Shown one piece after another: positions 22,770 to 32,590 of a stretch of DNA of 64,000 nt. The DNA comes from Bufo bufo (Eukaryota; Chordata; Amphibia; Anura; Bufonidae): NCBI RefSeq assembly GCF_905171765.1, contig NC_053392.1, positions 40,003,114 through 40,067,113 on the forward strand. Direction: 5' to 3'. Positions within the stretch are counted from its first letter, which is position 1. Each line of letters starts with the position of its first letter. A model generated the notes under the pieces. That model made no database searches. It worked only from the letters and a program-made list of their open reading frames with translations, and had not been told where the DNA came from. The position numbers were made by a program, and so were the translations under genes.

Positions 22770-25700
22770 TTAAATCTGTGAAGAGTAGTATTTACTGTTA
22801 CGCCATACATCCCATCTGGAATGAAAAATGTTGAGTTTGTCCTGGACCCTTGCAATGGAGTGCTCAAAGGAACAAGTTGTATTAATTGATTGCCACACTT
22901 CCTTAATGTGGGGAGTGTCTGTTGTTTTCCAGTGGCGCGTGATCACTAGTTTCGTAGTCATTACGATATGAGCCACTATGGATCTTGACTGATATGGTAC
23001 CTCCTCCAATCCCAACAGTAGTAATGCTAGTTGTGGGGTGAAATCTATATTAATCTTCAGAATACTCCGTATCAAGAATCTCGCTGCCTTCCATAGGGGT
23101 TTGATGGAGTCACATTCCCACAAAATATGCAAGAGCGTCCCCTTCTCCCCACACTGTCTCCAGCATCTATCTGAGGCACCTGGGCAAATAAAGTAAAGTT
23201 TGCTGGGGGTGTGGTACCACCTCAGGTAGGTCTTAAACAATACCTCTTTGTGGTTTGTACTATGAAAGTACTTATGAATGTTATTAAATGTAGCATACCA
23301 ATCAGCCAGATCTGGTTTAATGTTTAGTTCCTGCTCCCATTTGGTCATTGGATGATTACTGGTGGAGTTGAGGGATTCCGTTAACTGGATATAAAAACTA
23401 GAGATGCCTTTTTTCTTTTTAAATAGCTTGTCTATCAAGGTCACCTGTGTAGTATTACATCTGTCTTTAATTACCAGTTTGTTGGTAAATTCCCTGATCT
23501 TAAGGTATCTATATAGATCATCTCTGCCCAAGCAGAATTTCCCTTTAAGCTCTGAAAATGGGAGTACTTTGTCATCTCTAATAAAATCTTGAAGGGAGGT
23601 GATACCTTTATCCTTCCACTCTTGGATGGGCACCATATCAGTCTGATCGTGAAGAAAGTCAAGTGTGCAATCTGTTAGGGGTGAATGAATCTTTCCCCTC
23701 CTCATATCTAGGAAAGATTTCCATATACTATCCGAGAATTTTATTATGTTAATATGAGGAGGGGGAAGGGGAATGCCTAGAATAGGTGCTAACAGTCTTG
23801 ACTTCAAAGTTCCCAATCCACATATCTGTCTCTCAATCTGGACCCATATTTTGTCTGGGTTGTTGGACCACCAGTGAGAGATTTGGTCCAAAACCGCTGC
23901 ATGAAAATAAAATTTAATGTGGGGAACTCCTAGGCCTCCTTTCTTTTGGTGTCTAAGGATAGTTTTAAAAGCTACCCTAGACTTTTTGTGTTCCCAAATG
24001 TATTTCCTTAACCTATCATTCAACGTCGCGAAGTAAGCTTCAGGAATGTCGACTGGTATTGACCTGAAGAGATACAGAAGTCTGGGCAGAAGTAGCATTT
24101 TATACGCTGCTACCCTGCCCAGCCAAGATACATTGCTTTTTGAGAGTTCAGCCATGTCCTTACCCATTTGGGAGGCTAGTTTGGGAAAATTATTGTCAAA
24201 GAGTTTTGAGGAAGGATGCGATACCTGTATACCCAGATATGTAATTTTAGTTTTTTGCCAGTCCAACTTAAATCGGTGTGTAAGAACAGATAGTACCTCT
24301 TGATCAATATTGATGGGGAGAGCTTGGGACTTTTCCTGATTAATCTTGTAAAAAGATAGTCGCCCAAAAGAATCGGCAATCTCAAAGAAATTTTCCAGGG
24401 ATTTTAGTGGGTCAGTCAGAGTCAAAATAACGTCATCAGCAAATAAAGCTAATTTATATTCACTGTGTCCCACTTTTATTCCCTGCACACCTGGAGTGGA
24501 TCTGATAGCGGCTGCCAAAGGTTCTATAGAGAGAACAAATAACAGGGGAGAGAATGGGCATCCCTGTCTTGTTCCATTTGAAATACTGAAGGATTCTGAC
24601 ATACACCCATTGACATACACTCTAGTTGATGGGTTACTGTACAGTGCTCCAATGCCGGACAGAATATCTCCCTTTATGCCAAAGGTCTCCAGAGTCTTAA
24701 AGGCAAACAGCCAGTTAATACGGTCGAATGCCTTTTCTGCGTCTATCGTTAGGAAGACTGCTGGAGTTCTGTACTTTTCACAGCACTGGAGCAGAGACAA
24801 AACCCGTCTTGTGTTATCAGGTCCCTGTCTATTTTTAAGGAATCCCACTTGGTCCCCATGGATTAATTCAGGCAAAATACTTTGAAATCTGTCAGCTATG
24901 ATTTTTGAGTATATTTTTAAGTCTACATTAAGCAGGGAGATTGGCCTATAATTTTTGATTTCTAGGGGATCTTTGTCTGGTTTCGGAATTGTGACAATAT
25001 TGGCCCCCAGCATATCTGCTGGGAAATTACCGGTACTAAATGCCAGATTGAAGATCTTGTGGACATGGGGGAGGAGTATGTCTATATATTTTTTATAATA
25101 TTCTATTGGGAAGCCATCTGGGCCTGGGGACTTCTGGTTGGGGGAAGAATTAATAGCCTTGATGATTTCATCCTGGGAAATTGGGAGATTTAGTCTTTGA
25201 AGATGGTCAGGATTGATTGTAGGGAGATTAAGTTTTCCCAGAAATTCCATTATTTGAGCTTCATTTATTTGATGGTGGGGGTCTGGAGTTAAGTTATACA
25301 GATCTCTATAAAATTGAGCAAAGGCATTGGCAATATCTCTGGGAGCCAATTTGATCTGCCTCGAGATAGGGTGCATGATTTGGCGAATTTTGGATCTCTG
25401 GAATTGTGTCTTCAGACGTCTGGCTAATAGTGCACCTGCCTTATTGTGGTGGGAGTAAAAATTCAATTTAGATTGTCTCACCATCTTTTCATATTTAAAC
25501 AGTAAAAGGTTATATATTTTGAATCTAATTTTTTGAAGTTCCTGCTTCAATGAAAAAGTTGGGTTAAGTTTATGTTCAGACTCCAGTTTCTTAATTAACT
25601 GCAAGGATTCATCTAGCTCCTTCTCTCTTTGCTTTTTAAGATAACAGCTAAGAGATAAAAATGATCCTCTGATCTTAGCCTTGTGTGCAGACCATATTAC

Positions 25701-26534
25701 AAACGGATCCATTCCAGGGGTATTATTAATCTCAAAGTATTCTTTCAAATCCTTGCTGATAGAGTCCACCACTTTCTGATTTTTTAAAACAAAGGAGTCC
25801 AGCCTCCATACAAAGTCATTAGTTTGAAGTCTATTAGTCAGAATTGTAAGTGAAATAGGGGCGTGGTCAGTCCATACAATGTTCCCAATGTCAGACAATG
25901 AAACTAGATCAATAAGGGGCTTTTCAATCAAGAAGTAATCAATCCTGGAATAAGAGTTGTTCTTATGTGAAAAATGGGTGTAATCTTTCTCGGTAGCATG
26001 TTTCAGCCTCCAGATATCATACAGACCATTGTAATCTATCAAATTTTTGACCGCCGTGTCTCTATACCTGGCACCATGTGTAGAATCTAATTGTGGACAC
26101 AATACAGCATTAAAGTCTCCTCCCAGTATTAGGTGTCCCCTTTTAACTTTATTAATTTTTCTGAGCAGTTTTTTAAGAAATCTAATTTGTCCAGAGTTGG
26201 GGGCGTACAAATTGACTAATGTAAAAAGTTTATTATCTATAAGTACTACCAATATGATATATCTCCCCTCAGGATCAATAATCTGCTCTTTGATTTCTAC
26301 TGCCACCGTATCTTTAAATGCAATCATAACACCCCTTTTCTTTTGGCTATATGTGGAATACACGATTTTTGGGAAGCGCTTATGGCGCATGATAGGGGTA
26401 TTATTGGTGGAGAAATGTGTCTCCTGGGCATACAGGACATCGCATCTACTTTTCACAGCCTCCTTCCATAGTTGGTGTCGCTTGAATGGGGAGTTTAGTC
26501 CCCTCACATTTATTGAGACTAAGGCAACAGACAT
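22770..26534 (-). CDS. L1-like ORF2: endonuclease / reverse transcriptase
   Basis: 1254 residues, close to mammalian L1 ORF2 (about 1275). An APE-type endonuclease occupies about 1-230, with N9, E38 (QETHF), D140 and N142 (GGDFNAV), D199 (SRIDY) and H224 (WTDHAP) all present. The reverse transcriptase spans about 460-770: SPGPDGFPIEYY, NYRPISLLN, D598 in LTIDAEKAFD, GTRQGCPFSPLLF, the catalytic FADD at 698-701, and YLGIQVS. A C-terminal zinc knuckle is C1124, C1128, H1136, C1141. The endonuclease would nick target DNA and the polymerase copy the element's RNA from the nick. ORF1 lies upstream on the same strand with a 382-bp gap, so internal initiation or reinitiation is likely. I see no broken motif. 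Confidence 0.96.
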   Translation of the reverse strand: MSVALVSINVRGLNSPFKRHQLWKEAVKSRCDVLYAQETHFSTNNTPIMRHKRFPKIVYSTYSQKKRGVMIAFKDTVAVEIKEQIIDPEGRYIILVVLIDNKLFTLVNLYAPNSGQIRFLKKLLRKINKVKRGHLILGGDFNAVLCPQLDSTHGARYRDTAVKNLIDYNGLYDIWRLKHATEKDYTHFSHKNNSYSRIDYFLIEKPLIDLVSLSDIGNIVWTDHAPISLTILTNRLQTNDFVWRLDSFVLKNQKVVDSISKDLKEYFEINNTPGMDPFVIWSAHKAKIRGSFLSLSCYLKKQREKELDESLQLIKKLESEHKLNPTFSLKQELQKIRFKIYNLLLFKYEKMVRQSKLNFYSHHNKAGALLARRLKTQFQRSKIRQIMHPISRQIKLAPRDIANAFAQFYRDLYNLTPDPHHQINEAQIMEFLGKLNLPTINPDHLQRLNLPISQDEIIKAINSSPNQKSPGPDGFPIEYYKKYIDILLPHVHKIFNLAFSTGNFPADMLGANIVTIPKPDKDPLEIKNYRPISLLNVDLKIYSKIIADRFQSILPELIHGDQVGFLKNRQGPDNTRRVLSLLQCCEKYRTPAVFLTIDAEKAFDRINWLFAFKTLETFGIKGDILSGIGALYSNPSTRVYVNGCMSESFSISNGTRQGCPFSPLLFVLSIEPLAAAIRSTPGVQGIKVGHSEYKLALFADDVILTLTDPLKSLENFFEIADSFGRLSFYKINQEKSQALPINIDQEVLSVLTHRFKLDWQKTKITYLGIQVSHPSSKLFDNNFPKLASQMGKDMAELSKSNVSWLGRVAAYKMLLLPRLLYLFRSIPVDIPEAYFATLNDRLRKYIWEHKKSRVAFKTILRHQKKGGLGVPHIKFYFHAAVLDQISHWWSNNPDKIWVQIERQICGLGTLKSRLLAPILGIPLPPPHINIIKFSDSIWKSFLDMRRGKIHSPLTDCTLDFLHDQTDMVPIQEWKDKGITSLQDFIRDDKVLPFSELKGKFCLGRDDLYRYLKIREFTNKLVIKDRCNTTQVTLIDKLFKKKKGISSFYIQLTESLNSTSNHPMTKWEQELNIKPDLADWYATFNNIHKYFHSTNHKEVLFKTYLRWYHTPSKLYFICPGASDRCWRQCGEKGTLLHILWECDSIKPLWKAARFLIRSILKINIDFTPQLALLLLGLEEVPYQSRSIVAHIVMTTKLVITRHWKTTDTPHIKEVWQSINTTCSFEHSIARVQDKLNIFHSRWDVWRNSKYYSSQI

Positions 26535-26916
26535 GGCCGAAAATCATGCATTGCTATGTATCTCAAAATTGTCAGGTCAAAATACCAGTCATATTTACCA
26601 AAGATCGCGACGTTGAGTTCGATGGGGATCTCAGGTCCAGGACAATAGAAGAGGATGTAGGCGTGTACAGAGGCTTCATAATCTGCAGTAGTGGCATGGT
26701 GTATGTAAAAAGCTACTGGGTGAAAAACAGCAGCTGTAAAAAGAAAAAAAAAACCAAACAGCCCTTTTAAAAAAACTGGGCTAAACCGAATAGATGGGCG
26801 TGTACCATCAAAGGTAGAAAAACAGTCTATGGGGCGAATAAGTCCGGCTACCATGGGGAGTGTCCCTCCACAGTCTCAGTGCTCAATGTAGCAGCCTCAA
26901 GCTGGATTTCTTGATC

Positions 26917-28524
26917 TTATCTCTCTTTAGCTTCTTTGTCCTTCCTTGGTCTGCCAGGGCGTTGGCTCCTCTGTGATCTGCCGCGGTGGCCATCTTGGGA
27001 TCGCGTCGCTGGAGCGATTTCCACTCCCCATTTTTCTAGAATGACTTTTGCGGAATCTGGGGAGGTCAATGCATGCATAGCCCCGTCTTTAAAAACTAAG
27101 ACCTTGACCGGGAACCCCCATCTGTAATTTAACCCATTTGCAGCTAGAGATCTTGTAATATCACTGAAGGACCTCCTGGTCTTTATGGTCGCCGCAGATA
27201 AGTCAGTAAATAGCTTTAGGTCGGCAAATTGATCCGGGAGAGAGGGGTTCTTCCTCATCTCCCTCATCATCAGTTCTTTTATATGGTAAAAAGTAAAGCG
27301 GGCCAAAACGTCTCTGGGTATCTCTTTGTTCAAGAATGAGGGTTTTGGGAGCCTATGAGCCCGATCAATGCTTAGTTCATAGTCCTTGGCGTGGGGAATT
27401 AAAACTTTGACCAGGTCCATGATGTATGGGACTAGATCCCGGTTAGACACTGACTCCGGGATACCCCGGAACTTTATGTTATTCCGCCTGCTGCGGTCCT
27501 CTAAATCGTTCACTTTGGCCTGCAGCGCCTCCACTGTGTCCTCGAATGCGTTATGCCTATCAATAATATCATTCTGTGACTCCGCAAAATCTCCCATCTT
27601 ATTCTCCACATGAGTGACTCTGTCCCCGATTTCATCAATGGCATGTTGTATTGGAGCTATAGCAGCTTTAAAATCATGATTAATCGAGCTTTTGAGTGCT
27701 AAAAGCATATCCTTAAGGAGCGTCGCTGATAGCTCTTTATCAGCCGCCTGAAAGCTCTCAAAAGTATCGGGGACTCGGTCAGGAGTTGGAAGTGTACTCA
27801 CTGTGGGTTGAACTTTGCTTTGCTTTGGAATGGCACCAGCCGTTCGTAGAGGAGACTTTGCTTGTGCAGCAGTTAGATCCACTGTGGTACTGTCGAGATC
27901 CCCCTGTTCTCGGTCGCTCTGCTCCATAGAATCGGATGAATGGGGATTCCGGATTACATGCGCCGTCGCGTCTCCTTTGCTTTTCCCTTTGTCTAGGCCG
28001 GGTGCGATTGCGGCCCTGTCGCGGCTCTCCCTCGATGAGTCTCTAGAGTCTTTAGACCTTTTCCCTTTCTCAAGCGGGGTATAGGGAGGTTGGTGTTCTC
28101 CCCGTTCTCGATCATCTCTTTCCCCTGAGTCGGGTGCATGGGGATTCCGATTCGCATGTGCCGTCGCGTCTCCTTTGCTTTTCCCTATGGTCGGAGTGGG
28201 TGCGGCTGCGGCCCTGTCGCGGCTCTCTTTCGATGAGTCTCTCGAATCTGTATTAGCTTTCCCCCTTTTAAGCGGGGTGCATGGAGGCAATTGTAGAAAC
28301 TTTCGATTGGGGTTAGTCGGAGTGGAAAAAAGCGATTTTCTATCCACTGCTGGGGCTCTCTGAGAGCTAGAGCCCGATGAGGCGTCTGATGCAGTTCCAG
28401 CATCGTCCCGGTCGTCTAGCTCATGGCTGGAAAAAGACATGCTTCTTCTCCTAGAACGATCGGATTTCTTTGCTGACCTCATTCTCCATTGTTTGGACTT
28501 CTTGGTATTGAAGAAGTTATCCAT
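26917..28524 (-). CDS. L1-like ORF1: RNA-binding chaperone-type protein
   Basis: 535 residues. The N-terminal ~210 residues are Ser/Arg/Asp-rich and probably disordered. They include a tandem duplication: residues 80-143 (PPCTPL ... RGE) and 146-209 (PPYTPL ... QGD) share SRDSS-ESRDRAA and GKSKGDATAH. A heptad-like, coiled-coil segment follows at about 260-343. The conserved LEDRSRRNNIKFRGIPES at 341-358 opens the RRM-like domain of L1 ORF1 proteins (Transposase_22 type). SIDRAHRLPKP and a C-terminal domain to about 500 follow, and then a basic tail. Such proteins trimerise and coat L1 RNA with ORF2. The start ATG at 28524 is about 98 bp inside the element's 5' end. Longer than human ORF1p (338 aa), mainly through the N-terminal region. 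Confidence 0.93.
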   Translation of the reverse strand: MDNFFNTKKSKQWRMRSAKKSDRSRRRSMSFSSHELDDRDDAGTASDASSGSSSQRAPAVDRKSLFSTPTNPNRKFLQLPPCTPLKRGKANTDSRDSSKESRDRAAAAPTPTIGKSKGDATAHANRNPHAPDSGERDDRERGEHQPPYTPLEKGKRSKDSRDSSRESRDRAAIAPGLDKGKSKGDATAHVIRNPHSSDSMEQSDREQGDLDSTTVDLTAAQAKSPLRTAGAIPKQSKVQPTVSTLPTPDRVPDTFESFQAADKELSATLLKDMLLALKSSINHDFKAAIAPIQHAIDEIGDRVTHVENKMGDFAESQNDIIDRHNAFEDTVEALQAKVNDLEDRSRRNNIKFRGIPESVSNRDLVPYIMDLVKVLIPHAKDYELSIDRAHRLPKPSFLNKEIPRDVLARFTFYHIKELMMREMRKNPSLPDQFADLKLFTDLSAATIKTRRSFSDITRSLAANGLNYRWGFPVKVLVFKDGAMHALTSPDSAKVILEKWGVEIAPATRSQDGHRGRSQRSQRPGRPRKDKEAKER

Positions 28525-28622
28525 TTTGAGGCAATTTTAGTGCTTAAATGTCGCTTTTAGAGCAATTCTGTGGAGGAGCTCTTTCCTCACACGACCATCT
28601 CCTCCTGCAGTCAAGCCACGCC

Positions 28623-30116
28623 CATGCCAACATCTCTAGTGGTCTAGGATAATGTTGTGTCACATGCCAACATCTCTAGTGGTCTAGGGTAATGTAGTGT
28701 CACGTGCCAACATCTCTAGTGATCTAGGGTAATGTAGTGTCACATGCCAACATATCTAGTGGTCTAGGGTAATGTAGTGTCACGTGCCAACATCTCTAGT
28801 GGTCTAGGATAATGTAGTGTCACATGCCAACATCTCTAGTGGTCTAGGATAATGTTGTGTCACATGCCAACATCTCTAGTGGTCTAGGGTAATGTAGTGT
28901 CACGTGCCAACATCTCTAGTGATCTAGGGTAATGTAGTGTCACATGCCAACATATCTAGTGGTCCAGGGTAATGTAGTGTCACGTGCCAACATCTCTAGT
29001 GGTCTAGGATAATGTAGTGTCACATGCCAACATCTCTAGTGGTCTAGGATAATGTAGTGTCACATGCCAGCATCTCTAGTGGTCTAGGGTAATGTAGTGT
29101 CACCTGCCAACATCTCTAGTGGTCTGGGGTAATGTAGTGTCACATGCCAACATCTCTAGTGGTCTGGGGTAATGTAGTGTCACATGCCAACATCTCTAGT
29201 GGTCTAGGATAATGTAGTGTCACATTCCAACATCTCTAGTGGTCTGGGGTAATGTACTGTCACATGCCAACATCTCTAGTGGTCTAGGGTAATGTAGTGT
29301 CACGTGCCAACATCTCTAGTAGTCTAGGGTAATGTAGTGTCACATGCCAACATCTCTAGTGGTCTAGAATAATGTAGTGTCACATGCCAGCATCTCTAGT
29401 GGTCTAGGGTAATGTAGTGTCACGTGCCAACATCCCTAGTGGTCTAGGGTAATGTAGTGTCACATGCCAACATCTCTAGTGGTCTAGGATAATGTAGTGT
29501 CACATGCCAGCATCTCTAGTGGTCTAGGGTAATGTAGTGTCACCTGCCAACATCTCTAGTGGTCTGGGGTAATTTAGTGTCATATGCCAACATCTCTAGT
29601 GGTCTAGGGTAATGTAGTGTCACATGCCAACATCTCTAGTGGTCTAGGATAATGTAGTGTCACATTCCAACATCTCTAGTGGTCTAGGGTAATGTAGTGT
29701 CACATGCCAACATACCTGGTGGTCTAGGGTAATGTAGTGTCACATGCCAACATCTCTAGTGGTCTAGGGTAATGTATGTAGTGTCACATGCCAACATCTC
29801 TAGTGGTCTAGGGTAATGTAGGTAGTGTGACATGCCAACATCCCTGGTGGTCTAGGGTAATGTAGTATTACATGCCAACATCTCTAGTGGTCTAGGGTAA
29901 TGTATGTAGTGTGATATGCCAACATCTCTAGTGGTCTGGGGGCAATGTATGTAGTGTGACATGTCAACATCCCTGGTGGTCTGGGGGAATGTATGTAGTG
30001 TGGTGCATGCCAACATCCCTGGTGGTCTAGAGTAATGTGTGTAGTGTGACATGCCAACATCCCTGGTGGTCTAGCGTAATGAAAGGGTGAATGTCAACAT
30101 CTTTGATGGTTTAGGG
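28623..30116 (+). repeat. 40-bp minisatellite array with 200-bp higher-order structure
   Basis: About 37 copies. Variant positions (GGGT/GGAT, CACGTG/CACATG/CACCTG, GCCAA/GCCAG/TTCCAA, ATCT/ATAT) come in ordered groups. The five-unit series at 28639-28838 repeats almost exactly at 28839-29038, and another five-unit series at 29041-29240 recurs at 29481-29680. The right end (29770-30116) decays and lengthens to 44-46 bp units with GTATGTAGTGT. Confidence 0.95.
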
Positions 30117-30734
30117 TAATCAAGCAATTTATTCATATCTAGTGGTCCTGTGGGTTACTCACCTCTCCAGGCTCATATTTGGCTCCTACTGCCTGTTACA
30201 GGGGCTGATCACAATGAGCGGCCTCTTCCTGCTGGAGAGCACTGTGTGTCCATATAACAGTTGTCTATGAGGGTGCTCTGGCGCTTTTAAACTGCCTTTA
30301 CATTTGCCTCCCCCCTCCTCACGCAAGTCCAATACTTCTCCTATTGATGACCTTGGGGCCGCAGTAGATAACGGGTCTTCGTTTCTCACGCATTGTTGAT
30401 TATTGCCGCGGAACCAAAATGTCACGTTTCAGCCTGAATCGTTACAACAATGCTTTATCTAATTTATGATGTGGGTAATAATTTCATGCATTTTCCCAGA
30501 TGAATCCAGCAAAGTTCACTGAATCACGTTGTTATCTCGGTCATGGATTTGCAGTACACGATCAAGTTTATGAAATAATTTGCATTGTTAAAATTAATTG
30601 CCGCAGTTACAGGACGCTCAAATACTCTAAAAGGTTTGTCATGTGATCAAAAGAATTTCAAGGCAATTTATTGTATTAATTATATTGTATTATTAGGATT
30701 ATAAAATCCTAATAAATAACTATATAAAAAGAAC
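30117..30734. other. No recognised feature
   Basis: A/T-rich after 30430. No supported feature. Confidence 0.4.
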
Positions 30735-30738
30735 TTAA

Positions 30739-31225
30739 AGGGCATCTGTCAGCAGTTTTGTTCCTATGACACCGGCTGATCTGTTACATGTGGCAGCTGA
30801 AGGCATCTGTGTTGGTCCCGTATCCATATGTGCCTGCATAGCTGAGAAAAATTATGTTTTAATATATGCAAATGAGCCTCTAGGAGCAACGGGGGCGTTA
30901 CCATTACACCTAGAGACTCTGTTGTCTCTGCAACGCCACGCCCTCTGCACTTTGATTGATAGGGTCAGGCGTGATCGCCTTTATACTGCCTGGTCCTGAC
31001 AATCAAAGTGCAGAGGGCGTGGCAGTTGCAGAAAGAGCAGAACCTCTAGGTGTAACGGCAACGCCCCTGTTGCTCCTAGAGGCTCATTTGCATATATTAA
31101 AACGGAATTTTTCTCAGCAATGAAGGCACATAGGAACATGGGACCAACACAGATGTCTTCAGCTGCCAAGCGCACATGTAACAGGTCAGCCGGTGTCATG
31201 GGGACAAAACTGCTGACAGAAGCCT
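30739..31225. mobile_element. Palindromic TTAA MITE (487 bp)
   Basis: TTAA lies at 30735-30738 and 31226-31229. The ends are AGGGCATCTGTCAGCAG and, read inward on the right, AGGCTTCTGTCAGCAG. The arms stay complementary through almost the whole element, meeting near 30975-30985, where TTGATTGATAGGGTCAGGCG faces TGGTCCTGACAATCAAAG. Non-coding; such a transcript would form a long hairpin. Confidence 0.8.
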
Positions 31226-31319
31226 TTAAAAAAAGAATATGCAAAAAAAAAAAAGTATACATATCAAAAAGTGTAAAAAAAATGTTTCTGTGTTTGTTGT
31301 GGAAAAATTATTGTTCGCC

Positions 31320-32060
31320 GTATGGTCGCCATCTATCCTATGGAGATGCGCAGATTCGTTCGCATTCACATCGCGCAGAAACTTTCGCACGACGATCTGG
31401 TCGTCCCGACCTCTTAGCTGATTTGTGCCCGGACTGGTATTACTGCAGGATACCAGTGTCATGGCGCCGGCTGAGGCGGGAGGGATGGGGACCGTCGAAC
31501 AAAGGTTTCTTCATCCACGAGGATAAGCGCGGCAACGGAAAGGGCGCGAATAAGTGTGCGAACGCGCGAACATAAGTTCGCGCGATCATTCATATCTTTG
31601 CCAGCCAATCACTTCATACCATAACCTGTCTCCCCATTGGTCATGATTGTAAGACCGCCTTCCAGCCAATCACTTCATACCATAACCTGTCTCCCCATTG
31701 GTCATGATTGTAAGACCGCCTCCCATCTTCTGGTATAAATAAACCTTGCCTAGCTGTTGGAAGCAGGCACATTATTGGATCCTACTTGAGAACGTCTCTG
31801 TGACGTTATTTTGGAGGAATTGCGCACACATCGACACACACTACACCAAGGATTTCCCGATTGTACTTCTGGCGGTCGTTTTCGGTTGTGAGAACGAGAC
31901 AAAGGAGCAAACGGCGATATCAGTGTTCTATTGTAAATTTTTCCTAGAAGAAATAGTAACTCAGTGTCAACACTTACAAATTATTTATACCGTATTTATA
32001 TCTTACAATTGTGGAAATTCTGATAAACCTTTTTTCCGAAACGCGTTTACCCTATGATTT
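31320..32060 (+). promoter_or_regulatory. Promoter-like CpG-rich block with duplicated CCAAT pair and TATA box
   Basis: A 61-bp segment is directly duplicated (31601-31661 and 31662-31722). Each copy holds a CCAAT box (CCAGCCAATCAC) and an inverted one (CCCCATTGGTCATG). A TATAAATA box follows at 31734. Upstream (31320-31580) is CpG-rich, with palindromic CGAACGCGCGAAC and TTCGCGCGA. No convincing coding region follows. CGAAACGCGTTTACCC at about 32036 recalls a Penelope-like core. This may be the promoter of an unidentified retroelement or of an unannotated transcript. Transcription would start near 31764 if the TATA box is used. Confidence 0.4.
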
Positions 32061-32590
32061 ATTAAGCTAAAATTGGGACTCAGCATCAAATGAATTAAGA
32101 ACAAGACGTGTCTGTCCATCATCCCGGAGATGAGCGGCGTGAGATGACCAAGACAAACCATGTTACTGTGTTGGGCGTTGTTTATGCTATACGTATATTT
32201 GTGAGAACGGATTTGTATCATCAGAAATTGGAGTCCAAATTTGTGGAAAAATAAGGGGGGGGGGGAGGGTGACACATCTGTACAGGAGCACAGAGTCTGA
32301 CTTGTCCGCTAGAGAGGAGCAGAGAATCCTCCAGAAGGCTCAGGCACTGATATAGTAATGGACCCCTGGTCCACCAGAAGGTGATCCTCAGGGCAGATGA
32401 CCACTAGGAGCTATTTATTATGGGAGGAATCCCACAATAACCAGTGAGACTGGTGTGCCCTGTCTGTACGTAGATATACGTAATAGCAAAGATTACATTA
32501 TAATTATTAGTGGTTGTGCAACAGAGGTATCACTAGTAACCCCCTCCGTTACAGGGTCAAAGGTGCTGTGTAGTTCAGGCCGTACTTCCT
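32061..32590. other. No recognised feature
   Basis: Contains a G-run at 32256-32265. Nothing else supported. Confidence 0.4.

Larger units (their letters stand above)
22455..28622 (-). mobile_element. Full-length L1-like LINE (6.17 kb), both ORFs open
   Basis: The element runs from a 5' end at 28622 (GGCGTGGCTTGACTGCAGG on the minus strand) to a 3' end at 22455. It has a ~98-bp 5' UTR, ORF1, a 382-bp spacer, ORF2 and a ~315-bp 3' UTR with a pyrimidine-rich block and AATAAA near the end. Its tail is A/T-rich, not a pure poly(A). The 16 bp CATGCCAACATCTCTA occur at 22439-22454 and 28623-28638. Because both come from the 40-bp unit, the overlap in array phase shows a genuine duplication of about 15-16 bp. 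Full length, open frames and an intact duplication indicate a recent insertion. Functionality cannot be proven from sequence. Confidence 0.92.

Noticed and set aside
23404..26854. Plus-strand open frames across 22.8-26.9 kb
   Set aside because: Antisense shadows of the L1 ORF2, whose domain motifs are complete on the minus strand.
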